The notes under the pieces were generated by a model. It saw nothing but the letters and a program-made list of their open reading frames with translations. It did no database searches and was not told the origin of the DNA. A stretch of DNA of 19,557 nt, taken from an uncultured Sutterella sp. (GTDB lineage Bacteria > Pseudomonadota > Gammaproteobacteria > Burkholderiales > Burkholderiaceae_F). The DNA is taken from the NCBI GenBank assembly GCA_905198475.1, contig CAJKCQ010000042.1, forward strand, positions 1 through 19,557, read 5' to 3'. The translations under genes were made by a program, and so were the position numbers. Positions 6,653 to 13,376 of the stretch are shown in pieces; within the stretch, counting starts at the first letter, position 1; each line of letters begins with the position of its first letter.

Positions 6653-7573
6653 ATGTCACTCGCCGCCTCGATCATTTCCTCGACCCTCAACGCCGGCACG
6701 CCGCTCCTCATCGCGGCCGCGGGCATCGTGATTCATGAGAAGTCGGGCGTCCTCAACCTCGGCATCGAAGGCATCATGCTGATGGGCGCCGTGGTGGGCT
6801 TCTCGACCACGCTCACCACGGGGAGCTTCACGCTCGGCTTCCTCGCGGGCGCGGGGGTGGGGCTCCTCCTCGGGCTCCTCTTCGCCTTCTTCACGCTCGG
6901 GCTTCACGCCAACCAGTACGCCGCGGGCCTCGCGCTCTCGCTCTTCGGCACGGGCCTCTCCGCCTTCATCGGCAAGCCCCTGCAGGGCCAGGCGTTGGCG
7001 GACCGCGCGTCGACCGGCATTCCGGGCCTGGAGGACATCCCCTTCATCGGCGAAGCGTTCTTCTCGCAGCACGTCTTCGTCTACGGGGCCCTCATCCTCA
7101 TCGGCCTCGTCTGGTGGTTCCTCTTCCGCACGCGCGCGGGCCTGATTCTGCGCGCCGTGGGCGAGGCTCCGGGCTCGGCCTTCGCGCTCGGGTTCCCCGT
7201 CCTCAAGATCCGCCTGATGGCCGTCCTCTTCGGCGCCCTCTGTGCGGGCGTCGCCGGGAGCTACCTCTCGCTCGTCTACACGCCCCTCTGGGTGGAGGGC
7301 ATGACCGCGGGCCGCGGCTGGATCGCGCTCGCGCTCGTCACCTTTGCCACGTGGCGGCCGCTGCGCGTCGTCGTGGGCGCCTACCTCTTCGGCGGCGTGA
7401 CGATGCTGCAGTTCGCCTTCCAGGGCATGGGCATCTCCATTTCGCCTCAGTTCATGGCGATGACGCCGTACCTCGCGACGATCCTGGTGCTCGTGCTCAT
7501 CTCGCGCAATCCCGCCTGGATCCGCCTCAACGTGCCCGCTTCGCTCGGCAAACCCTTCGCGCCGCGCGGCTGA
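6653..7573 (+). CDS. ABC transporter permease (BMP-type nucleoside importer, subunit 2)
   Basis: This 306-residue inner-membrane protein is of the same superfamily, matching the shorter YufQ/NupC-like partner. The family segment HEKSGVLNLGIEGIMLMGA lies at about residues 28-46; further on come LHANQYAAGLALSLFGTG and TAGRGWIALALVTFATWRP. The start ATG follows the previous stop after one base, and GGAGG lies about ten bases upstream. A long GC-rich hairpin (7586-7621) separates it from the binding-protein genes. Confidence 0.93.
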   Translation: MSLAASIISSTLNAGTPLLIAAAGIVIHEKSGVLNLGIEGIMLMGAVVGFSTTLTTGSFTLGFLAGAGVGLLLGLLFAFFTLGLHANQYAAGLALSLFGTGLSAFIGKPLQGQALADRASTGIPGLEDIPFIGEAFFSQHVFVYGALILIGLVWWFLFRTRAGLILRAVGEAPGSAFALGFPVLKIRLMAVLFGALCAGVAGSYLSLVYTPLWVEGMTAGRGWIALALVTFATWRPLRVVVGAYLFGGVTMLQFAFQGMGISISPQFMAMTPYLATILVLVLISRNPAWIRLNVPASLGKPFAPRG

Positions 7574-7585
7574 CGGACGCCGCGC

Positions 7586-7621
7586 CCGGGGTTCTCCGAA
7601 GGATTCCCTCGGGAGCCCCGG
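7586..7621 (+). other. Intercistronic hairpin in the ABC operon
   Basis: CCGGGG (7586-7591) pairs with CCCCGG (7616-7621), and an inner CTCC/GGAG pair extends the stem. No T-run follows directly; a pyrimidine-rich tract (TTTTTCTCTTTC) comes 30 bases later, just before the ribosome binding site of the first binding-protein gene. It may be a partial terminator or a 3'-end stabiliser that sets binding-protein mRNA apart from permease mRNA. Confidence 0.45.
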
Positions 7622-7687
7622 CGGGGTGCGACGCAGGCCTTCATCTTCGGTTTTTCTCTTTCATTCTCATTTCCAGGAGTTCAAAGA

Positions 7688-8836
7688 ATGCAAAAGCGCC
7701 TTGCCTTCAAGCTCGTCTTTGCGGGCGCCGCCCTTGCGGCGCTCACGGCCTGCGGCCAGAAGGAGGAGCCTAAGGCTCCCGCCGCCGCCACGCCCGCCGC
7801 CGCGCCGGCTTCCGCCGCCAAGGCCGAGGGCCCGATGAAGGTCGCCTTCATGTACGTGAGCCCGGCCAATGAAGAGGGCTGGAGCACGCAGCACGACATC
7901 GCCCGCCGCGCCGTCGAGGCGAAGTTCGGCGACAAGATCAAGGTGACCACCGTCGAGAACATCCCCGAGAACGCCGACGCCGAGCGCGTGCTGCGCGACC
8001 TCGCGCAGCAGGGCAACAAGTTGATCTTCGCCACCTCCTTCGGCTACATGAACTCCGTCCTCAAGGTCGCGAAGGAATTCCCCGAGGTGAAGTTCGAGCA
8101 CGCGACGGGCTACAAGACGGCCCCGAACGTCGCCAACTACTCCGCGCGCTTTTATGAGGCGCGCTACCTCGCGGGCAAGCTCGCCGGCGCCACGACGAAG
8201 ACGAACATCCTGGGCTACGTCGCGGCGCTGCCGATTCCCGAGGTGCTCCAGGGCATCAACGCCTACACCCTCGGCGCGCAGAGCGTGAACCCCAACGTCG
8301 AGGTGCGCGTCGTCTGGACCTCGGCCTGGTACGACCCGGGCAAGGAATCCGACGCCACGAAGTCCCTGATCGGCCAGAAGGCCGACGTGATCACGCACCA
8401 CACCAATTCGTCCGCGGTGGCCGCGGCCTGCGAAGAGGCGAAGGTTCCGGTGATCAGCTACAACACCTCGATGAAGCGCGCCGCGCCGACGATGCTCTTG
8501 GGCGGCGTCATCCACATCTGGGACGACTTCTACGCCGGCCGCATCCAGGCCGTGATGGACGGCACCTGGAAGCCGCAGTCGGTCTGGGGCGGCGCGCCCG
8601 AGCACATGGTGGCCTTGGTCGACATCGCCAAGGGCACGCCCGAAGCGGTCGTGAAGGACATCGACGCGACCTACGAGCGCATGGCCAAGCGTGAATTCCA
8701 TCCCTTCACGGGCCCCGTCGTCGACCAGGACGGCAAGGAGGTGATCCCGGCGGGCAAGACCGCTTCGGACTCCGACCTCCTCACGATGGGCTACCTCGTC
8801 AAGGGCGTCGCAGGCAAGCTCCCGAGCGGCAGCTGA
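7688..8836 (+). CDS. BMP-family substrate-binding lipoprotein of ABC importer (copy 1)
   Basis: This 382-residue lipoprotein is exported and then anchored in the periplasm. The signal peptide has K/R residues at 3-4, a hydrophobic core and lipobox LTAC with the lipidated cysteine at 22. An alanine/proline-rich linker (about residues 28-46) leads to the PF02608-type binding domain that starts at GPMKVAFMYVSP. Conserved stretches include QQGNKLIFATSFGYMNS and EFPEVKFEHATGYKT. BMP proteins bind nucleosides or related compounds; the ligand here is not deducible. AGGAG lies nine bases before the start. The gene is followed by a second, closely related copy, about three quarters identical by eye, and both presumably feed the same permease pair. 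Confidence 0.95.
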   Translation: MQKRLAFKLVFAGAALAALTACGQKEEPKAPAAATPAAAPASAAKAEGPMKVAFMYVSPANEEGWSTQHDIARRAVEAKFGDKIKVTTVENIPENADAERVLRDLAQQGNKLIFATSFGYMNSVLKVAKEFPEVKFEHATGYKTAPNVANYSARFYEARYLAGKLAGATTKTNILGYVAALPIPEVLQGINAYTLGAQSVNPNVEVRVVWTSAWYDPGKESDATKSLIGQKADVITHHTNSSAVAAACEEAKVPVISYNTSMKRAAPTMLLGGVIHIWDDFYAGRIQAVMDGTWKPQSVWGGAPEHMVALVDIAKGTPEAVVKDIDATYERMAKREFHPFTGPVVDQDGKEVIPAGKTASDSDLLTMGYLVKGVAGKLPSGS

Positions 8837-8850
8837 CCCATTGATTCCGG

Positions 8851-8877
8851 GCGGGGTCCTCAGTGAGGGGGCCCCGC
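8851..8877 (+). other. GC-rich hairpin between the two binding-protein genes
   Basis: GCGGGG (8851-8856) pairs with CCCCGC (8872-8877), with a further CTC/GAG pairing inside. No T-run follows. It occupies the same relative position as the hairpin at 7586-7621: after a gene stop and well before the next ribosome binding site. Confidence 0.4.
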
Positions 8878-8986
8878 ATTCGCGTGAGCGGCCGCGAGGG
8901 GTGCGGCCTCCGGGCCCACCGGCGCGGAACGCCGAACCGATTCTTCCATTTCCTTCGACAATTCCTCTCTTTCGGAGAAAACCACC

Positions 8987-10126
8987 ATGCAGAAGCGCGT
9001 TGTCTTCAAGCTCGCCCTTGCGGGCGCCGTGACGCTTGCCCTCTCGGCCTGCGGCGACAAGACCGAGGCCCCGAAGCAGGCCGCTGCCGCCGCCCCGGCG
9101 AAGGTCGAGGCCGCCGCCGGCCCCCTCAAGATCGCCTTCGTCTACGTCTCGCCCGCGAGCGAGGAGGGTTGGTCGCGTCAGCACGACCTCGCCCGCATCG
9201 CCCTCGAGAAGGAGTTCGGCGACAAGATCAAGGTCACGACCGTTGAAAACATCCCTGCGGGCGCGGACTCCGAGCGCGTGCTGCGCGACCTCGCGCAGCA
9301 GGGCAACAAGCTGATCTTCGCCACCTCCTTCGGCTACATGAACTCCATCCTCAAAGTTGCCAAGGAGTTCCCGGACGTCAAGTTCGAGCACGCCACGGGC
9401 TACAAGACGGCCCCGAACGTGGGCGTCTACACCGCGCGCTTCTATGAGAGCCGCTACCTCGCCGGCATGCTCGCGGGCGCCACGACGAAGACGAACGTCC
9501 TCGGCTACGTCGCCGCCGTGCCGATCCCCGAAGTGCTCCAGGGCATCAACGCGTACACGTTGGGCGCCAAGAGCGTCAACCCCGACGTCGAGGTGCGCGT
9601 CGTCTGGACCTCGTCCTGGTACGACCCGGGCAAGGAGGCCGACGCCACGAAGACCCTCGTGGGCCAGAAGGCCGACGTGCTCACGCACCACACCGACTCG
9701 CCCGCGGTCGCCGCGGCCTGCGAGGACCTGAAGGTGCCCGTGATCTCCTACAACACCGCGATGAAGAAGATCGCCCCGACGATGCTTCTCGCGGGCGTCG
9801 TGCAGTCCTGGCAGGAGTACTACTCCGGCCGCATCAAGGCCGTGATGGACGGCACCTGGAAGCCCGACAACGTCTGGGGCGGCATCCCCGAGCACATGAC
9901 GAACCTCGTCGACATCGCGCCCTCGACGCCGCAGAGCGTGGTTGAGAGAATCAAGACCGCCTACGACGGCATGGCGAAGCGCACCTTCGCGCCCTTCACC
10001 GGCCCGATCAAGGACAACGAAGGGAAGGTGGTCGTTGCCGAAGGCAAGCAGGCCACCGACGAAGAGCTCCTCAACATGGGCTGGCTCGTCGACGGCGTGG
10101 TCGGCAAGGTCCCGACCTCGAAGTAA
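8987..10126 (+). CDS. BMP-family substrate-binding lipoprotein of ABC importer (copy 2)
   Basis: This 379-residue paralogue of the preceding gene has signal peptide MQKRVVFKLALAGAVTLALS, lipobox LSAC (cysteine 22), an Ala/Pro-rich linker, then the BMP domain from GPLKIAFVYVSP. The ATG has GGAG seven to ten bases upstream. The central region (about residues 95-150) is almost identical to copy 1, also at DNA level, including 36-base and 39-base runs separated by a single mismatch. The C-terminal third differs more (VVQSWQEYYSGR against VIHIWDDFYAGR). That pattern fits tandem duplication followed by divergence of surface or ligand-contact segments, possibly with gene conversion. A strong terminator follows. 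Confidence 0.95.
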   Translation: MQKRVVFKLALAGAVTLALSACGDKTEAPKQAAAAAPAKVEAAAGPLKIAFVYVSPASEEGWSRQHDLARIALEKEFGDKIKVTTVENIPAGADSERVLRDLAQQGNKLIFATSFGYMNSILKVAKEFPDVKFEHATGYKTAPNVGVYTARFYESRYLAGMLAGATTKTNVLGYVAAVPIPEVLQGINAYTLGAKSVNPDVEVRVVWTSSWYDPGKEADATKTLVGQKADVLTHHTDSPAVAAACEDLKVPVISYNTAMKKIAPTMLLAGVVQSWQEYYSGRIKAVMDGTWKPDNVWGGIPEHMTNLVDIAPSTPQSVVERIKTAYDGMAKRTFAPFTGPIKDNEGKVVVAEGKQATDEELLNMGWLVDGVVGKVPTSK

Positions 10127-10189
10127 GGCTCCGCCGCACCCGCGGGTTGACCAAACCCAAAAGTGCGGCGCAGGGACTCAGGAACTCAA

Positions 10190-10237
10190 GGCGTCCGGAA
10201 GATCTCCCCCAGGGAGGTTCTCCGGGCGTCTTTTTTT
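10190..10237 (+). terminator. Rho-independent terminator of the BMP transporter operon
   Basis: GGCGTCCGGA (10190-10199) pairs with TCCGGGCGTC (10221-10230) over ten positions including two G-T wobbles. An inner CTCCC/GGGAG stem with a CCA loop extends it, and seven T follow (10231-10237). It lies 63 bases after the stop of the second binding-protein gene and separates the operon from the antiporter gene. Confidence 0.88.
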
Positions 10238-10353
10238 GCAACCGGGCGATACAGCCGCCCGTCGGACCTCGGCCGCGGGCGAAAAGGCGGGACTAAACTC
10301 CCCGCGGGCCCGCCCCGCTTTGTATTCACCACGTCCTCGGTCTTCAGAGCAAA

Positions 10354-12420
10354 GTGCAGAACTACTCGCTCATCACGAGCCTTGTCACCGGCTTCGGTCT
10401 TGCGCTCCCCTTCGGCTACCTCGCCGAACGCTTCCTCAAGTCTCCCGCCCTCGTCGGCTACATCGTCGCGGGGCTCGCCGTAAGCATCCTCCCGGGGCTG
10501 CCGCCCGTAAACGGCGAGATGCTCGAGCAACTCGCCGAAATCGGCGTGATGCTCCTGATGTTCGGCGTGGGGCTGCACTTCTCGGTGCGCGACCTCGTGC
10601 ACGTGAAGGGCATCGCCATTCCGGGCGCGACGGGGCAGATGGTGGTGGCCGCCGCCTTGGGCGCCTGCGTCGCGATCGGGTTCTGGCACTGGGACATCGG
10701 TGCGGCGGTGCTTTTCGGCTTCTCCATCTCCTGTGCCTCGACCGTCGTCGTGACGAAGGCCCTGGAGATCCGGCACTTGACGAGCGAGATGAACGGCCAG
10801 GTCGCGATCGGTTGGCTCGTGATGGAGGACCTCTTCTCGGTGGTGCTCCTCGTGTGCCTGCCGCCCTTCGCCGCGGTGGTGCACGGCTCGCACGACGTCT
10901 CGGCGATGAGCGTGGCGCTCGAGGTCGCGAAGACCCTCGCCTGGGCGGCGGTCTTCGTCGCGCTGATGCTCGTCGCCGGCCGCAAGATTCTGCCGTGGGT
11001 GCTGCGCGAAGTGGCGCTTACGGGCTCGCGCGAGCTCTTCACCCTCACGGTTCTCGGCTGCGCGATCGTGATCGCCTACGGCGCGGGCGCGATCTTCGAC
11101 GTGAGCTTCGCTCTGGGCGCCTTCTTCGCCGGCATGGTGATGCAGGAGAGCCGGTACGCGCACCGCGCGGCGCAGGATTCGCTCCCGCTCCAGGACGCCT
11201 TCTCGGTCCTCTTCTTCGTCTCGGTCGGCATGATGCTCGACGGGCACATCTTCCTCGAGCGCCCGTGGGAGATCTTCCTCGTCGTCCTCATCATCATCGT
11301 GGGCAAGATGTCGATCTCCTTCGGGATCGTGATCGCGCTGCGCTGGCCTCTTGAGACCGCCCTCACCGTGGGCGCCTGCCTCGGGCAGATCGGCGAATTC
11401 AGCTACATCCTCGCGGGGCAGGGCATTGCGCTCAAGCTCGTGGACCAGACGATGATGAGCGTGATCGTCGCAGCCTCGATCATTACGATCGCCGTGAACC
11501 CGATTCTCTTCTGGCTCGAACCCCACCTGACCAAGCTCCTCGTGCACCGCTTCGCCTGGGCGAAGCGCGCCGCGATGAGGCAGCCCCCGTATTCGCAGCT
11601 GCCCGCCGGGACGCCCCGCGAACTCCTCGACGGCCAGGTCGTGGTGATCGGGTGGTCCGACACGAGCGAGGAGCTCATCAAGACGCTCCTTGAGTCCGCG
11701 CGCCGCACCATCGTCGTGGCGAAGCCCTCCGACCCGATCGACGACCTGCGCGCCCGCGGCTGCGGCGTGATCGTGGGCGACCCCACCGACCCCATGGTGC
11801 TCGTGCAGGCGCACCTCATGAGCGCGGGCGTCCTCGTGATTCCGTCGACCCCGCCCGTCGCCGCCAAGCAGATCTACGACACCGCGCGGCAGCTGAACAA
11901 AACCCTTCCCATCGTCGTGCTCGTGAAGAGCCTTGACGCCGCGGGTCTCTTCAACGCCTCCGACAAGAACCTCTCGATCCTCTGCGAGCCGCTGATGACC
12001 TCGATCACGCTCGCGGCCGTCACGGTCGAGGAGCTCGTGAAGCACGAAGAGGACGAGGACAACCAGGTCGAGCGCATGAAGACCGTGCGCGAGCAGTTGG
12101 ACGCCGAGTACCGCCGCAGCGTCAACGCCGTGCGGGGCGGCGAGGCTGCGGCCGCCACCGACCAGAAGGCCGGGGAGCTGCAGGCCGCCGCCGCGAAGGT
12201 CGCGGGCGAGGCGATGGAGACCGTGCGCCGCAATACGACCGAGCACCTCTCGCCCCGTGAGAGCGCCGTGCGCTTCGGCAGGAGGTTCGCCGGCTGGCTC
12301 AGAGGCCGTCCGGAGAAGAACGACAAGCAGGGCGGCGCCGCCGAGCGCACGCCCGGCGAAGAGACCGCGCGTTCGCTCGCGGAGAACCTCGATCCGGACG
12401 CGGAGCGCCCGAAGAATTGA
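10354..12420 (+). CDS. CPA2-family cation:proton antiporter with degenerate RCK domain (YbaL-like)
   Basis: This 688-residue inner-membrane protein resembles E. coli YbaL and the Kef systems, which exchange K+ (or another monovalent cation) for protons. Residues 1 to about 390 are the hydrophobic Na+/H+-exchanger domain, with family segments LLMFGVGLHFSVRDL, GQVAIGWLVMEDLF, FDVSFALGAFFAGMVM and LPLQDAFSVLFFVSVGM. Residues of about 425-545 align with a TrkA-N/RCK regulatory domain, but the expected GxGxxG nucleotide motif reads GWSDTS (433-438), lacking the second and third glycines. Beyond about 560 is a charged, low-complexity tail of some 120 residues, longer than I expect for YbaL. The start is GTG at 10354; no strong ribosome binding site is visible. 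It stands alone and converges with the next minus-strand gene. Confidence 0.9.
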   Translation: MQNYSLITSLVTGFGLALPFGYLAERFLKSPALVGYIVAGLAVSILPGLPPVNGEMLEQLAEIGVMLLMFGVGLHFSVRDLVHVKGIAIPGATGQMVVAAALGACVAIGFWHWDIGAAVLFGFSISCASTVVVTKALEIRHLTSEMNGQVAIGWLVMEDLFSVVLLVCLPPFAAVVHGSHDVSAMSVALEVAKTLAWAAVFVALMLVAGRKILPWVLREVALTGSRELFTLTVLGCAIVIAYGAGAIFDVSFALGAFFAGMVMQESRYAHRAAQDSLPLQDAFSVLFFVSVGMMLDGHIFLERPWEIFLVVLIIIVGKMSISFGIVIALRWPLETALTVGACLGQIGEFSYILAGQGIALKLVDQTMMSVIVAASIITIAVNPILFWLEPHLTKLLVHRFAWAKRAAMRQPPYSQLPAGTPRELLDGQVVVIGWSDTSEELIKTLLESARRTIVVAKPSDPIDDLRARGCGVIVGDPTDPMVLVQAHLMSAGVLVIPSTPPVAAKQIYDTARQLNKTLPIVVLVKSLDAAGLFNASDKNLSILCEPLMTSITLAAVTVEELVKHEEDEDNQVERMKTVREQLDAEYRRSVNAVRGGEAAAATDQKAGELQAAAAKVAGEAMETVRRNTTEHLSPRESAVRFGRRFAGWLRGRPEKNDKQGGAAERTPGEETARSLAENLDPDAERPKN

Positions 12421-12457
12421 GCGGACGGGCGTGAGGCGGGCTGCCCGGCCGTTTCCG

Positions 12458-13333
12458 TCAGCGGGCGAGCGCCGAGAGCGCGCCGTACCAGACTTCGAGC
12501 ACGCGCGGCATGCGCCAGCCCATCGGGCGGCAGTACCACGGCAGCGCAATGAGCGCATGGCGACGGAAGGCCTTGCCGACGCCGATCGTCGGGCGCAGTT
12601 CAAGCGCCTGTTTGACGAACTTCCAGGCCGCGGTTGAATCGCCCGAGAGGACGACGGCGTCCGGCGCGCTCGCGAGGATGAGGTCCGCCAACGACTGCTC
12701 GGAGAGCGAATACATCCCGCGGATCTGCTCGGAGCTCTCCGGAACATCCACCGGGTTTTCGCAGCCCAGGGCCTCGACGATCTCCGCGGAGAGGTCCGAG
12801 CGCCGCGTGGCCGCAAGGCAGTAGACGGCGTCCTCGATCGGATGCCGGATGCCGAGGAGCGTGAGCACCCTGAGCTTCGGGAGCGCGGGCTTCGCCTTCA
12901 CCGCGGCGAGCCGCTCCTCATAGTCGCGGGCGATCCGCTCGGCCTGCTTCTCTTCGCCGTAGAGGGCCGCCGCGCGGGCGACCACCTCGAGCGCCTCTCC
13001 CTTGACGTCGAGCACCTTGACGGTGAAGCCCGCGGCCTCCAAGGGCTCCTTCATGACGATCGGGTTGAGGTGCGGGTCGCCGTTCTCTTCGAGCAGGATG
13101 TACTCCGCGTCGATGCGGCGGGCGGCGGACTCAAGAATGCTGGGACGGTCGTGGATCGCGCAGCTCGTGCACTCGAGCATCTTTTCGGTCGGGTGCCAGA
13201 CCTCCATGGCGGGGATGTCGCCGCCCACCAGACCACGGCCGTAGATGCGCAGCGCGGCCAAAGCCTCGGCGGCGGTGTCGCCGACGATGATCGCGTTTTC
13301 ATACCTGGGGAACGGGGTGTAGACGTTGAGCAT
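12458..13333 (-). CDS. Periplasmic-binding-protein-like protein without signal peptide (metal/heme/cobalamin receptor fold)
   Basis: This 291-residue protein resembles weakly the PF01497 'helical backbone' binding proteins (BtuF, HmuT, FhuD), with an N-terminal lobe, a long central helix (about residues 110-140) and a C-terminal lobe. The SLSEQSLADLILASAPDAVV stretch matches the family's 'dPDvVi' region. Neither this start nor the upstream alternative (ATG at 13375, one base after the ABC stop) gives a signal peptide, so it would stay in the cytoplasm. A Cys55-x2-Cys58-x2-His61 cluster (CTSCAIH) is visible and could bind metal. Start 13333 is chosen for the AGAGAAG upstream. It is the last gene of a Fur-box-headed cluster with an SbmA-like ABC protein and a TonB-dependent receptor, suggesting a role in handling an imported iron or tetrapyrrole compound. 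Function uncertain. Confidence 0.7.
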   Translation of the reverse strand: MLNVYTPFPRYENAIIVGDTAAEALAALRIYGRGLVGGDIPAMEVWHPTEKMLECTSCAIHDRPSILESAARRIDAEYILLEENGDPHLNPIVMKEPLEAAGFTVKVLDVKGEALEVVARAAALYGEEKQAERIARDYEERLAAVKAKPALPKLRVLTLLGIRHPIEDAVYCLAATRRSDLSAEIVEALGCENPVDVPESSEQIRGMYSLSEQSLADLILASAPDAVVLSGDSTAAWKFVKQALELRPTIGVGKAFRRHALIALPWYCRPMGWRMPRVLEVWYGALSALAR

Positions 13334-13376
13334 GTTGTTCTTCTCTTTGGGAGGGTCGTTGTTGAAGGGGGGCATT

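Noticed and set aside
7667..9895. Very long minus-strand open frame (742 codons) across both binding-protein genes
   Set aside because: It is the antisense shadow of two clear lipoprotein genes; its sequence is Arg/Gly/Val/His-rich with no family pattern, and stop-free antisense frames are expected at this GC content.
12421..12457. Bidirectional terminator between the convergent antiporter and binding-protein-like genes
   Set aside because: Only a short CGGGC/GCCCG pairing is visible and neither strand has a T-run.
10186..12816. Minus-strand open frame of 876 codons across the antiporter
   Set aside because: Antisense to a well-recognised antiporter gene; the product is low-complexity Arg/Glu/His/Asp-rich, as in other shadow frames here.
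13151..13171. c-type heme attachment site in the binding-protein-like protein
   Set aside because: The motif is CTSCAIH, not CXXCH, and the protein has no export signal, so covalent c-type heme is not expected.
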